Source of the DNA: Pleurotus djamor
Taxonomy: Eukaryota; Basidiomycota; Agaricomycetes; Agaricales; Pleurotaceae
Direction of reading: 5' to 3'
Assembly (NCBI GenBank): GCA_029747585.1
Contig: JAPEVF010000035.1
Coordinates: 1-64,000, forward strand
Length of the DNA stretch: 64,000 nt
The notes under the pieces were generated by a model, which was not told the DNA's origin, searched no databases, and saw only the letters and a program-made list of their open reading frames with translations. The position numbers were made by a program, and so were the translations under genes. Shown piece after piece: positions 1-11,575 of the stretch. Each line of letters opens with the position of its first letter. The first letter of the stretch is position 1.

Positions 1-340
1 TGATCCAGTACTTTCTAGGGGCAGCTGTGATCTCGGGTTTGGAGGTCGCGTCCATAACACGCGTCGGTTCCATGCCACCACCAGTACGCGTGCGCCTGAA
101 GATAATTCGATCTTCTACGCGAGAAATTAGTCGGATGCGAAGCATAACAACGATAGCGAATTCACCGTCATCTTCTTGATGAATTGCTTCTGACAGTGAA
201 TTCGCGTCTGAGAGAAATGTAGCTAGCTTCGTGAAGCTGGGTGGCTTGAAGGCATCCAGAGATTTTTCATCAAGTTGCGCAATTTGAAGCAGTCTGCAAA
301 GGCGCGACGTTTTGGGAACATTGTCTCTCTCAGGTTTCAT
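1..340 (-). CDS. FunK1-type fungal protein kinase, N-terminal part, cut by window edge
   Basis: Read on the minus strand from the ATG at 340, this encodes the first ~113 residues of the same protein found complete at 45996-48337. It begins MKPERDNVPKTSRL and runs out of the window at RKYWI. The kinase core lies outside the window, so only identity with the right-arm copy supports the call. It is divergent to the first P450 gene, with about 430 bp between the two start codons. The segment upstream of the ATG differs between the arms by a short indel, which argues against coding sequence further upstream. Whether this copy is intact beyond the edge cannot be seen. Confidence 0.75.
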   Translation of the reverse strand, partial: MKPERDNVPKTSRLCRLLQIAQLDEKSLDAFKPPSFTKLATFLSDANSLSEAIHQEDDGEFAIVVMLRIRLISRVEDRIIFRRTRTGGGMEPTRVMDATSKPEITAAPRKYWI

Positions 341-772
341 CCTGGGAGCTAAAGTAAAAGTTCCGACAAACGTCGGCGTTGAGTTTGAGCGCCCAGTGGC
401 TGTGCTCTTTATTTGTGCGAAAATTTCCCCCCGAAGGCATGTCTGTCCAGCCCGGCTCTGAAACTTCAAGTACATCACTTGCGTTGTCATGTAAAAGCTC
501 GAGCTTTCCTGGAGTATGGTCACACTCAAATAGACCCAGTGATTCAGAAGTCGGCAAGACCTGCGGGGAGCGATTTCCACTAGCATCAACAATCAAGCAC
601 ACAAACTTTCACGCCGCAACTCCGCGATTCTAGCTCTCCCGAATCCAGGATGGACTTTCCCTACGTGATCTCTGCTTGGTCTCTTATCTGCAGGGCTTTA
701 AAATGCTGCGCTATGTATTAAGAGTTCCATAGCCTACTCCCTTGCCGAGGCATCCAGATTCCACTGTACTCA
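341..772. promoter_or_regulatory. Divergent intergenic region between FunK1 and P450-1
   Basis: Short shared 5' region of two divergent genes. It matches 45562-45995 in the right arm apart from indels, notably near 410-460, where the right arm carries a longer A/T-rich stretch. No clear TATA box was recognised. Open frames here differ between arms and are probably not coding. Confidence 0.4.
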
Positions 773-2905
773 ATGGACACCTTGCTCGCAACAGTATCCC
801 TGTTGTTGGTATTATCTGGGTTTCTCTTCTTCAACTTCAGAGGCCAGCATGTTCCGCCGCTTCCTCCTGGTCCCCCGGGTGACCCCATCATTGACCACCT
901 CCGAGTCATGCCAAAAGAGAACCAGGCAAACGTCTTCTACGAATGGTCAAAAACATATGGTAAGTCGTCTGTCAAAGGTTTTTGCTGATGATGAAGCTAG
1001 ACGTTCATTTTTCTAGGCGATATCATATATCTGAAAGTGTTGGGACGAGATTTCATCATCTTGAGTAGCCTCAAAGCTGCGAACGCCCTCCTCGAGCAGA
1101 GAGGTGCCACTTACAGTTGCAGGCCGAAGATCGCCGTCTTTGAGCTGTGAGACGTATGGTTCCTTTCCATTGATGCTCGTCCTGATAAGCTTCTATGACA
1201 GGCTTGGTTGGTTCCCTTCACTCACGTTCCTACCCTATGGCCCGAGATTCCGAAAGCACCGCAAGATTTATCATTCTGCCTTTAACAAGGATACAGCCGC
1301 TCAATACCACCCTATCCAAGTTGAATATGCTCGTACCCTAGCCTGCTCGCTCATGGAAAACCGCGGTGACTACGAGCATCTTCTCCGTCGGTGGGCTGCG
1401 TTCCTATAGAGCCTTGGGGTATTTGACCGTTCTCGAGTTCATAGGTACGCAACATCGATTGTGCTGCGCATCACGTACGGGTATCCAGCTCTGCCCGAAG
1501 ATGACGATTTCATGAAGTTAATCAAACTTTTTGGAGAAATTCAAACCCACTCAGGACCGCCAGGTGGAACACTTATCGACCTCTTTCCTATTTGTAAGTG
1601 TCCTACTCTGTCCCTTTTGCACATGTCCAAACATAGGACGAACATAGTCCAGCGCCTTCCATCATGGTTTCCGGGCACTCACTACGCAAATTTCGCGAGA
1701 AGTTGGAGTTGGGTTATCCGGCAACTCCATGATATGCCGTACGACCGCGTTAAGGCTCAGAGGGTAAGTCAAACTGTCTAGACCTAAACTCTGCCTACTC
1801 AACAAGATTCCCTAGGCCTCAGGCATGGCGGAACCGTCCTTCGTAAACGCTCAACTCGATCAACAATCAGAAGCTTCATTGACTCCGGACGATATCGAAG
1901 ATATAAAGAGCACGGCTGCAACGACCTACGCTGCCGGCGCAGATACTGTACGTACCATCACATCTCCCTGTTTTTCATCTGCCTAATATCTCCGGTCGAA
2001 CGAAGACATGGTCCACCATTACCATTTTTATCCTTGCGCTCGTGCTACATCCTGAGGTTCAATGGAAAGGGCAAGAAGAGGTTGACAGGGTTGTTGGCTT
2101 GGACCGACTGCCTGACTTCAACGATTACGACGATCTGCCGTATGTTTCTGCCATGGTGCAAGAGGTCATGCGGTATGCTCACCCCTTTCCATGACATCCT
2201 TCTACGATACTCATTTTATTATCTAGATGGCATCCGGTCGTACCACTCGGTAGGCATCTAGCTTCTCCATGCCCACAAGATACTGAACTTAAGATCGCAG
2301 GGGTCCCACATCGCAGCATTGGGGACGATATCTACGAAGGCATGTTCATCCCCAATGGTGCTACCGTCTTTGCGAACATAACGTGAGGCTCTCAAACCCG
2401 CTCTCCTTTCGTGGCTTCCTCACCCTTCTCATCCTAGAGCGCTCGCTTTGGACGAGAACACCTACTCGAAACCCCTGGATTTCAATCCCGAGCGATTTAT
2501 GCCTCGCTCGTTAGGTGGAGGCGAGGAACCACCTCTGAACGCTGCGTTCGGATTTGGCCGTAGGTATGTCCACAAAAGGACTCATGTGACCATCTTCGCT
2601 CCTTAACTCATTACCAACCGCCCAGGATTTGCCCGGGCAGACATGTCGCCACCGCAAGTGTTTGGATAGCTGTTGCCACTATCCTAGCTACTCTAGACGT
2701 TTCTAGGGCTAAGGATGAGCTAGGAAACGAGATCATACCTCCGAGAGAATTCAATGTTGGGATTACCAGGTCAGTTTTTCCGCTTTCTCTGTCTTTCTCT
2801 TTTCTCATTTTGAGTTTCCGATGCTCCCTTAGCCATCCCAAACCTTTCCCGTGCAACATGGCGCCTCGTTCGGACAAGTTAATGGCTCAAGCCCAGTTGA
2901 CATGA
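773..2905 (+). CDS. Cytochrome P450 (P450-1, left copy)
   Basis: Membrane-anchored haem monooxygenase; substrate unknown. The start at 773 gives a hydrophobic N-terminal anchor followed by the proline hinge PPLPPGPPGDP. Exons read 773-959, 1017-1146, 1202-1390, 1445 onward, with several more short introns. Motifs in order are the I-helix AAGADTTWST with its oxygen-activating Asp-Thr, the ExxR helix motif EVMR, the PERF-like region FNPERFMPR, and the haem-binding loop FGFGRRICPGR with its cysteine ligand. The C-terminus ends AQAQLT before TGA at 2903-2905. No frame breaks were found, so this copy looks functional. A nearly identical copy lies at 43426-45561: in a 101-residue block around exon 3 only four residues differ. 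It is tandem with a diverged P450 immediately downstream, which suggests an older tandem duplication before the inverted one. The general type resembles basidiomycete enzymes often labelled O-methylsterigmatocystin oxidoreductase-like, a name that says nothing about substrate. Confidence 0.93.
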
Positions 2906-3149
2906 TCATCCGGGACCCATATCTACGGTAAACATCAATTTCCCGCTTAATACGTGGAATGCGTGGTTTCGTCCTTGATGTACAAACCCACGATGAGTAT
3001 CTCATGATGTCACTCGTGTGTGAATACAACTCGCAGTTTGATACATCGCACACACGCACACAAAGGGGTGGTCTCACCACTCGTTGTCGACTTGTCATCA
3101 GCGCTTCAGCACCCATCCACCACTGTACCGCGGCAACGTGATCATCGAC

Positions 3150-5278
3150 ATGGGTCTCTTGTTGCAGTTTGCTGTCTTAGGGTTTGTGTTGTATGTTGGC
3201 GTGTACTTGATCAAGCGACGGCGGGTAGCTAGGATGCTCCCACCGGGTCCGCCAGGCGAACCACTCATCGGACATCTTCGCATACTGCCCTCAACGGACC
3301 AAGGACGAGTATACTATGAATGGTCGAAGCAATACGGTGCGTAATAACCTCCATCTTGGGATGCCCGCCATTTAGTGTTATGTACCCAGGTGATGTCATG
3401 CACCTCAAAGTGCTCAACCAGAATATCATCATCCTGAACAGCGTCAAAGCAGCATCGGAGCTACTCGACAAAAGAGGAGCACTGTACAGCGATCGTCCAA
3501 GGTTCATCGTATTCGAAATGTACGTTAGTCTCTTTCAATTTGCGCCCTTTAACGAGTAACCCCTCACGCTGATCTGACTTGCAAGGCTTGGCTGGACAAG
3601 GGATCTCGGATTTTTCGGTTATGGAGAAGATTTTCGCAAGCATCGGAAACTTTTTCACTCATACTTCCGTCAGGAAGCTTGTTATCAGTTTCAGCAGGTA
3701 CAACTTGAAAGCACGCATATACTTATTAGGGAACTCTTGAAAAACGAAGGTCGACACGACTTCCTGCTCAATCGGTGCGTGCTCAAGTTGTACCTGCTTC
3801 GAACTATGGGTAACGAGGAGTGCTACTCAGATACGCTACGTCTGTGCTGCTACGCATTGCGTACGGACATAAGATCTTATCAGATGACGATGAAATTCTT
3901 TCGCTCGTCCATAAGCTGGGAAGCGTTCAAGAACAAACGGGCCCCCCTGGTGGAACCGCCCTCGATCTTTTCCCATTTCGTGAGTCCTCCCAACATCGAC
4001 CGCCGCGTTATGGGATCTCTCACCTGTCTCAATTTCCTGGGAGACAGTGCGATACTTCCCTTCTTGGTTTCCCGGAACGCACTACGCCAACTTCGCTCGA
4101 CAATGGAATTGGCTCGTTCGAGATCTTCATGATGTGCCGTTCAAGCACGTCACTGCTCAGTTGGTGCGACTTCCTTGTTTCTAAGCTTTACTTTATGTGC
4201 CAGAGACTTGGCTGACGCTACACAGGCTTCTGGAACCGCAGAGCCATCGTTCGTCGCGCAGCAACTTGAACAGACCGAACTGCCCCTGTCAGATAGGGAC
4301 ATGGAGGATATCAAAGGGGTTGCAGCCGTCATTTACGCCGCTGGAGCTGACTCCGTCAGTACCAAAGTTTCGCCGTCGCTCTTCTGTCCTATATCTCAAC
4401 GCTAATAGACATGGTCAAGCTTGGTCACCTTTATTCTGGCGATCGTGCTCAATCCTGAAGTACAAAAGAAAGGCCAGGAAGAAATCGATAGAGTTGTTGG
4501 CTCCGATCGACTTCCAACGTTTGACGACTACGATGCTTTACCTTACACACATGCTGTCGTGCAGGAAGTACTCAGGTAAGTATCATCATCTCCATCCTAG
4601 ATATCTTGAACTCGGAATGCTCACTGAAGGGTAGATGGCATCCCGTAACTCCACTTGGTGTGTCGCATTTCGTATGAAGCTCTTGGCCTGGATGACAAAC
4701 CTGCGTTAGGTATACCGCACCGATCCACGGTGGACGATACCTACAAAGGCATGTTCATACCGAAAGGATCCATTATATTTGGGAACGCAGCGTGAGTAGC
4801 TATTACCGGCTCCAGACCGACTTCTTATACAAGAAATAGAGGAATGTCTTTGGATGAAGCGATCTACTCCCACCCATCAAAGTTTTATCCTGATCGCTTT
4901 CTTCCTCGATCTGAGGGAGGGAATGAAGAACCACCTCTACAAGCTGCGTTTGGATTTGGCCGTAGGTACGCCTATATCGTGGTCGTTGTTATAGTATCCG
5001 TGTGCTGGTACTTATCTCCACAAGGATTTGTCCAGGGCGACATCTTGCAACGGATACCATATGGATAGTCGTCGCCAATATCTTTGCCTCTATGACCATC
5101 TCGAAGGCTAAAGATAAGGCAGGCAATGAGGTGACGCCTCCTCTCGAGTTCGTAACTGGGATATCGAGGTAAGGAGACCTGAGTTTTATTTCCGTCGCGT
5201 CCGCAAGCGCTGACCTTTCCTCCACGTAGTCATCCATGCCCTTTCCAATGCCACATCACCCCTAGGTTATCTAGATGA
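3150..5278 (+). CDS. Cytochrome P450 (P450-2, left copy)
   Basis: Second P450 in tandem, paralogous to the first and sharing its intron positions. The ATG at 3150 begins [20 protein letters not shown], a membrane anchor followed by basic residues and [13 protein letters not shown]. The I-helix reads AAGADSTWSS, with Ser where P450-1 has Thr followed by the conserved Thr. The ExxR motif is EVLR and the haem loop is FGFGRRICPGRH. The final exon starts after 5229 and ends at TGA 5276-5278. All exons read through, so the gene appears intact. It converges on the family A gene at 5514-7898 with only about 235 bp between the stops. The right-arm copy is 41059-43188 and uses TAA in place of TGA, one of many small differences. 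Product and pathway are unknown; the repeated pairing of the two P450s suggests a shared oxidative task. Confidence 0.93.
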
Positions 5279-5370
5279 TTTTGTGTGTCCCAGTCTTGAT
5301 AGAATTGGTTTGGTCAGAACCCGCCCAAGGCGGTGAGTGTTACGAGCTGTTGGCTCACTCCGCAAAGATA

Positions 5371-5391
5371 CACCCCTCTTAGAGAGGGGTG
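5371..5391. terminator. Perfect 9-bp hairpin between convergent genes
   Basis: CACCCCTCT and AGAGGGGTG form a perfect stem around a three-base loop, midway between the convergent stops of P450-2 and the family A gene. The right-arm counterpart at 40946-40966 keeps the stem with a single mismatch. It may influence 3' end formation for both transcripts; that role is inference. Confidence 0.4.
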
Positions 5392-5513
5392 ATATGAGAG
5401 CAATAGTCTGTGCGCGTCGCACTTCAATCCGCTGGAGACACGCACAAATCGTACATCACGACAAGGTATTCAAAGTCTGAAGCACAAGAACTCTCACGCT
5501 TCTAGCTTTCCGC

Positions 5514-7898
5514 TCATGTTTCTGACTTCAACCCAAACCATTCCCTCGTCCATCCATACGCGTTCCGCAGACTTTTCCGAAGTTGTCGAAGGCGCCATCG
5601 GTCAAGATCCTTTCGATCCCCGTGAGGCCTAAGGCACGGAGGTAAGTCAACCGAAAAAAGTCAAGTGGAATGCTCTAAGACTCAGAGACAACTCACTTAT
5701 GATTGCACAGCGATTTGTTAGATTGTAGTGCTGCGTATCGAAGAGGTTGAGTCAGACCATTTCGCACACAACTTTGAGTGAGATAAAGTAAGATACCTAC
5801 GATTCGGATAGAACGTGACTCGACATCCGGCCTTGCCTAAGTTAACAGCGAATCCAACCTCGACCATCGCCTGTTTTATTTCATTTTAGCCCTCAATCGT
5901 GGCATGGAAGAATGTGGACTGACTCAACTCACTTTAGCGTACTTTGAGAATTCCAGGCTGCCTTTTTGTCCAGGTCCAAAGATCATCTCAAACACCTCGA
6001 AAGAAGTTTTGCTCAAGCGGAATACGGGCAAATCCCGTGGCTGGTGAGCAAGCGGTAGAGTATCTGCATCAGATTCAGAGTCGGTCGCTACAGATATCTG
6101 GGGGCCACGCGTTTTGGTTTTAGTTCGCGACCCTGGGGAGGATTGACCGCCGTCATCTGTGATAGGCCGCGGTATACTGGCGACCTCTCGATAGGGTTTG
6201 ATTTGAGCTGGTTCAGGGATGGAGGCCTCCCACTTTTTCTCGGTGCTTCGAAGTCTGCCTCGGTATTCCACGACGGTTCATCTTGATGGTATCCTACGTA
6301 CTAGAACAGCAGCCCATCGTAAGCATTCCTTTACAGCGATTCGTCAGCGGGTTAAGACCGACTTACATTTTTAAGGTCCACACCATGCTTTCTATCAAAG
6401 GCGACAACGATATCCCGCCACATCTTGCGTGAGAGTGTCTCCCGTTCAAGAGACTCAATACCTTTAATATGCTTCTCAAGGTTTATCTGCCGGAAAGTCT
6501 GCTCCGAGGCGATGATAGCATCAGCAAACTCCTTGTATCGTATATCTTCATCCTCTTCTGCCAAAGTTGGGACGGTGATGTCCTCCGGAAAAGGAAGCAT
6601 TTCCTCAAAATCCTGGGTTAAAGAGGGTTAGACGCCTCGAAGAAGAGAAAGAGAAATCTACTACCATAAGCTCTTTGAGCTGGGTCAATTGCTCCGCCAG
6701 GAATGGATCCAACTTCGACCAGAAGGACGGCTCAGTACCCAGAGTATCAAATAGGTCAAGACGACATTCGTGAGGGGTCCACTCGAAGTACTCCTCTGCA
6801 ACATTCCGTGCGAGGAATCGTACCACCGTCTTGTCTATATCCGGCCGTTGGTCACGGAAGTTTTCCAACAGGTCGTCCTCCTTCTCAGGGCGAGCAGCTA
6901 ATATTGCTCCTCTAAAATCTGGATGATCCTAGAGTAACCAAGAGGAGCAAGGAGGTCAGGTAGAAGGCTTTGGGTGTCGGGAACGCAATGAGGTACGAAG
7001 CACTCTTACGTACCTCCACTCGCATCCAATTGGCCTTGGTGGCAGGATGTATATGGAGCGCCAGACGAACACGCTTCTCCGTAGATTGGATTTCCCAGAG
7101 AAGGAGACGTTTGACATATTCCATGAGTTCGGACCGACGCAAATTATCCCGAATACGCTGCATGTGCGAGCCCACTTCTTCCTTGATCCGTTCTTCAATC
7201 TCTTGTAGCTCTACCAAATACTCATGAATAATCTGCCACGTGCCCAGATGCACAAGGACGTTGTGAATGGTGAATCGACAGAGTTGGCCTATGAAACGAG
7301 CATTCTGGAGGAGTGTTTCGAGAGCAGGGGCGGTACCATTGATGTCGGGCAGCAATTCCCCACGGCGTTGGGCAACTTGTTCGATGCATTCGCGTAAGTA
7401 CATGGGCTCAAATCTAAGTTGGTCCAACTCGATGGCGTAGAAGTCGGCTTGCGCAGCGGCAATGCGAGCGAGGCCGCCGAGAGTGTAGCAGTACCTCTTC
7501 GGAGGGCCTAAAAAATGAAGTTGAAGGAACTTGATAGCATAGTTTGACCGACGTACGATAGGTAACACTATCTTCGCGATTTTGGGTGTTGTGGTTACCT
7601 TCGAATGGGCGGATGTCTGTGACTTCGAACTAGTTGGACACTACAGTCAGTCTCCTCAAACTCTTGGTCATGAGCCTGGCGGAACAGCACGTACAGTGTC
7701 TGGTTCAACGGTATACATCAGTTCATTCCTATGCTCCAAGCGCATGCCGATGTAGACCTTCCCAAACTTGGCGATAAGTTGGCGGGTGAATTCTTTCTCG
7801 GCAGCAATGATGTCTTCCACTTGGTAGGTGCTAGGAGTATTTAGTCGTTGTATGTAGGTAGGGAGTATTGGGATTTGGGTTGGTTTATCTGACGCCAT
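5514..7898 (-). CDS. Family A protein, copy 1 (function unknown, possible HicA-like C-terminal domain)
   Basis: Multi-exon gene of a family repeated six times in this window. The start at 7898 gives MASDKPTQIPIL, then the family N-terminal block EFTRQLIAKFGKVY. A central block reads AAAQADFYAIELDQLR and HEYLVELQEIEERI; a further helical block reads NLEKHIKGIESLERETLSRK. The C-terminal domain has the LSKTSFEVFEMIF region, then AMVEVGF, and finishes with H-K-P-H-G and AYGWTREWFGLKSET. This general pattern (GF, then H-PH, then YGW) is known from uncharacterised fungal proteins and loosely resembles the HicA dsRNA-binding-like fold, which I treat as inference. One A appears to be missing from an A-run near 6230-6240: adding it would restore the family frame, so a sequencing error is likely, but a real break cannot be excluded. 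Confidence 0.7.
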
Positions 7899-8356
7899 GA
7901 TAGTACCAGTGAAGCCAAGATGAAGATAGGCAAGGGTCCAAGAATTTGATTTCCATATAGGAGCTACGACCTTGGGCAGACGTTACCGTTACAGATAGTT
8001 CAGGTGAAGGCAAATTTCATCGATTTCCAACGGCTAAGTTTCTCTACATCGGCGAGGTCGTCAAGCAAGGAGATGGTATGGTGTTGACTCTTGCGGAGTC
8101 ATGGAGACTCAAGAGCGGATAATACGCGTGAAAACTTTCGCAGACGTTAGCACGATGAGCCTGAAGAAAAAAAGCTGCAGACTGACACGCGCCACTGATT
8201 CGGAATGCCAGTGAGATGAGAAACGCTGAACGAATGGATTCGGCGTCAGAGGTTGGGAGCACGTTCCTCTCTGTACTCGTTGATGCCCCAGCCCCTGGAT
8301 TACCACCTCCCTGAAACGGCTACAGTCGTAGCCTCTTGGTGTCGTCGCGTTGGGAC
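7899..8356. other. Intergenic, family A copy 1 to family B
   Basis: About 460 bp upstream of family A copy 1. No matching sequence is seen at the equivalent position of the right arm, where a HET-domain gene lies instead. No gene or RNA was recognised. Confidence 0.5.
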
Positions 8357-8908
8357 CTACGCACCATTAGGCCGCGACCGTCTCCACTTCCAAGTGCCCG
8401 ACTGGAGGTACCACCCAGGCATCTCACCTCCAAAATACGCATCAGCAAGTTCCTCAATCTTCTCCCGTTCCACAACACCGTAATCATTGTCGCCAACACT
8501 CAACGCGAGAACCTCTTCTCCTTTCTCATTCCAAATCGGCATAATCCCCATCCTGCCGTCGAGTGGGATATCGAATTGTCTCGCCAAACGCGCGGACAGG
8601 TTGCATAGAGAAGTGCACAGATCTTCGGTAGGCTCAGAGTCGGGATCTTCGTAGCTCGAATCCGTACAGTCGGGAAATTGCTCCCGCTGGATCTTGACAA
8701 GGTGATCCTGGTTTGGCCAAGCTAGAACGAGAACAGGGGGCAGCCAACCGCTTATAGCCTTCCCACTGAGTAAGTAGTCAGGGAGTTGACCGATGGGGAT
8801 TGGGGTGGTTTTACAGAGAATTTTGTAGTCCTGGCCGTGGAGGTCAGCGATGTTTGGATTTAGAAGGACCGGTAAACCAAAAAGGACTTGCATCTTCTCG
8901 ATATTCAT
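8357..8908 (-). CDS. Family B small protein, left copy (unknown function)
   Basis: Encodes about 164 residues from the ATG at 8908 with one intron (57 nt, about 8836-8892). The intron is a multiple of three here, so the frame also reads through it, but the right copy has a 44-nt sequence in its place, which shows it must be spliced. Recognisable blocks are LPDYLLSGKA, VLVLAWPNQDHL, an acidic stretch PDSEPTEDL, GRMGIMPIWNEKGEEVLAL and the C-terminal MPGWYLQSGTWKWRRSRP. No known domain was recognised. An alternative first exon beginning MFDQPANRILFAPPEG in another frame is equally conserved between the two copies and could be the real start if splicing differs. It sits between two family A genes, all on the minus strand. 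The right copy at 35469-36007 is nearly identical. Confidence 0.65.
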   Translation of the reverse strand: MNIEKMQVLFGLPVLLNPNIADLHGQDYKILCKTTPIPIGQLPDYLLSGKAISGWLPPVLVLAWPNQDHLVKIQREQFPDCTDSSYEDPDSEPTEDLCTSLCNLSARLARQFDIPLDGRMGIMPIWNEKGEEVLALSVGDNDYGVVEREKIEELADAYFGGEMPGWYLQSGTWKWRRSRPNGA

Positions 8909-9381
8909 TGCCTTCGGGGGGAGCGAACAGGATGCGGTTTGCGGGCTGATCGAACATGGTCGTTGTCGTTGAGTCAACGCAGTCTGCCAACCGCTTATAA
9001 ACAAATAGCGTATAGGGGTGGTCTCACCTTCAAATTCGACCAAGTGCCCACCTACAGCTAATCTACAACGTAAGGCAGCTCATTGAACTCGAATGGAGAA
9101 GCTTCGTCGCGTCTGCATCGTACGTACGTGAAAAGTCATCATCCATAAATCGCGAAATGAGCATTCCAAAGTATTCTAAAACGCGAGCTTAGTGCTCACG
9201 CAGCATCCGACTTGAGACCAAACCATTCTCTCGTCCACCCGTACGTATTCCGTAGACTTTTGCGAAGTTGACGGAGACGGCATCGGTCGAGATCCTTTCG
9301 GCTTCCATGAGGCCTAAGTGGGGGAGGTAACAAAAAGTTGGGGTGTATCAAGTGAACAAGGATTAGCGTACTTGTGATTGC
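8357..9381 (+). repeat. Inner inverted block, left member (family B plus family A 3' end)
   Basis: This block matches 35083-36007 in inverted orientation, covering family B, its upstream spacer and the last exon region of a family A gene. The right member has lost about 130 bp including the final family A codons. It is separate from the outer arms and more diverged than they are. Confidence 0.7.
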
Positions 9382-11542
9382 ACATCGACTTGTTGGATTG
9401 GAGTGCTTTAGGGCGTTGAAAATCAGTTAGCACTAGTTCCGACGATCCAAGCCCAGTGACTTACGATTTGGATAAAACGTAGCTCGACATCCAGCACGAC
9501 CCGAATCATAACTAAATCCAACTTCTACCATTGCCTGTGTGCGTTTCACGCGTGAATCCGAGCTGTCAGATGACAGACCAAACATACTCACTTGAGCATA
9601 TTCCGCAAAATCTAGATGTCCTTTTTGCCCCGGTGCGAAAATCATCTCGAAGACCTCGAAAGAAGATTTGCTCAGATGGAATACAGGGAATTTCAGGGGC
9701 TTGGGAGGAGGCTGAGGAACGTCAGAATCGGGGTCAGTCCGCGCCTGGGGACCACGCGTCTTGATTTTACAGCGTCCTCCCAGTGGTGGTCGAACCTGAT
9801 CATCTATTGAGGACCACGAAACACTCGAAACTTCTCGGTAAGGTTTAATTTCGGCTGGTTTAGGTGACGGACTCCTCCCAAATCGGTGGGGTATTTGGAT
9901 TTCCGGTTCGATATTCCAAGACGGGCCACCTTGGTAGTAACCAACGTACTATAGGTAGGAAGACCTCATAGTAAGCATTTCCGAGTAACAAAGCAAAGAA
10001 GGGCCTATCAGGGGTAGAGCACCTACATTTTTCAGGTCTACCCCATGCTTCCTATCAAAAGCGACAACAATATCCCGCCATATTTTCCGAGAGAGCGACT
10101 CCCGTTCAAGGGATCTGATGCNTTTTTATATGCTTCTCGAGATTTATCCGTTGAAGTGTCTTCACGGACGCCGAGATAGCTTCACAGAACTCCCGGAATC
10201 GAGTATCTTCGTCCTCCCAAGCTGGAACGAGGACATCTCCCGGAAAACCAAGCATTTCCTCAAAGTCCTGCGAATTTGAATTCAAACGCGTTTGATCCTC
10301 ACGCATGGGAAGAAGGACAGGAATCTCACCATAAGCTCTTTGAGCTGAGTCAATTGCTCGGCCAAGAAGGGATCCAACGTCGACCAGACGGACGGATTGG
10401 CGTCCAAAACTTCAGATAGATCAAGAAGGCATGTAAGAGGGGCCCAATCATAATACTTCTTCGCTATGTGCTTAGCGCGAAATCGAACGATGGCCGAGTC
10501 TATGTCCGTCCTGTGCTCATGGAAGTTCAGAAGAACCTCGGCCTCCTTCCCAGGACGAAGTGCTAGCCTTGCCCCTCTAAAGTCTGGATAATTCTATGAG
10601 TAACCCGACAAAACAGGGAGATCAGGCTTCGGGCGCTTGAACACAATAAGGGATGCGCCATACCTTCTGTCGCATCCATGTCGCCTTGATGGCAGGGTGT
10701 CTATGAAGCGCCATACGAACGCGCTTCTCCGCAGATTCGATCTCCATGATAAGGAGGCGTTCAACATACTCCATAAGCCGAGCTCGACGCAAGTTATCTT
10801 CGATCCGTTGTAGGTCGGAACGCTCTCTATCCTTCATCCGTTCGTCGATCTCTTGGAGTTCCACCAGAAACTCATGAGTGATCTGCCACGTCCCCAGATG
10901 CGCTAGAATGTTGTGGATCGTAACCCGACAGAGTTGGCTGATGAAACGAGGGGTCTGGAGGAGGGTGGAGAGGGAGGGGGCAGCGCCATTGATGTCAGGG
11001 AACAATTCGCCACGGTGTCTAGCGACCTGATTGATATGCTCGCGCATGTACATCGGTTCGAACCTGAGTTGATCTAGTTCAACGGCGTAGTAATCGGCTT
11101 GCGCGGCAGCATGACGAGCGAGGCTGCCAAATGTATAGCAGTAGCGTTTCTGGCGTTGACGTTCTGGCTCCGAGAGATAATGAAACCGAAAAAGACTTGG
11201 TTGACAGTGACATACGGGGGACAGCAGCATCGTCTGGGTATGTGTCTTCGAACGGACGGATGCCGGTGACTTCGAACTGGTGGTAGGACACCTCGGTCAG
11301 TCAATGCTTCGCATGACTAGCGGAACAGTACGTACAGTGTCTGGTTCGACAGTATACATCAAGTCATTGTCTGTCTCTAAGCACATGTTGATATACACCT
11401 TCCCGAACTTGGCGATAAGCTGGCGGGTGAATGCCTGAGTGTCAGCGTGGACGTCTGCCGGTTGGCAAGTGGCAGTGGCAGCACGCCGTCGTAGATGGAG
11501 AGGGAGTATTGGGATCGGGTTGGCTTTAACTGCTTCCATCAT
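9196..11542 (-). CDS. Family A protein, copy 2 (function unknown)
   Basis: Full-length family member on the minus strand. I chose the ATG at 11542 (MMEAVKANPIPIL) because it aligns with the start of copy 1; the frame is open to 11575. Blocks seen are FTRQLIAKFGKVYINM, AAAQADYYAVELDQLR, ELMVDFEEML-like text after an intron, FPVFHLSKSSFEVFEMIF, AMVEVGFSYDSGRAGCR, then H-G-S-R-K-D-L-D-R and TYGWTREWFGLKSDAA before TGA at 9196-9198. The only break is an undetermined base at 10122 beside a T-run. Removing it restores the frame through EKHIKSIRSLER, so the gene is probably intact. It lies in series with family B and copy 1, all transcribed leftward, with no sign of co-transcription beyond proximity. 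Confidence 0.75.
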
Positions 11543-11575
11543 TGGTTTGGATCGGAGGACAGAATACGCGAGCAA

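Larger units (their letters stand above)
1..5561 (+). repeat. Left arm of a large inverted duplication
   Basis: This segment is the reverse complement of 40770-46335 with scattered substitutions and small indels, including inside introns and intergenic DNA. It holds the FunK1 fragment, two P450 genes and the last codons of a family A gene. The arm continues left of the window. The inner edge lies in the last exon of the family A gene, where identity drops at once to ordinary paralogue level. No transposase or terminal repeat was seen at the edge. Confidence 0.95.
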
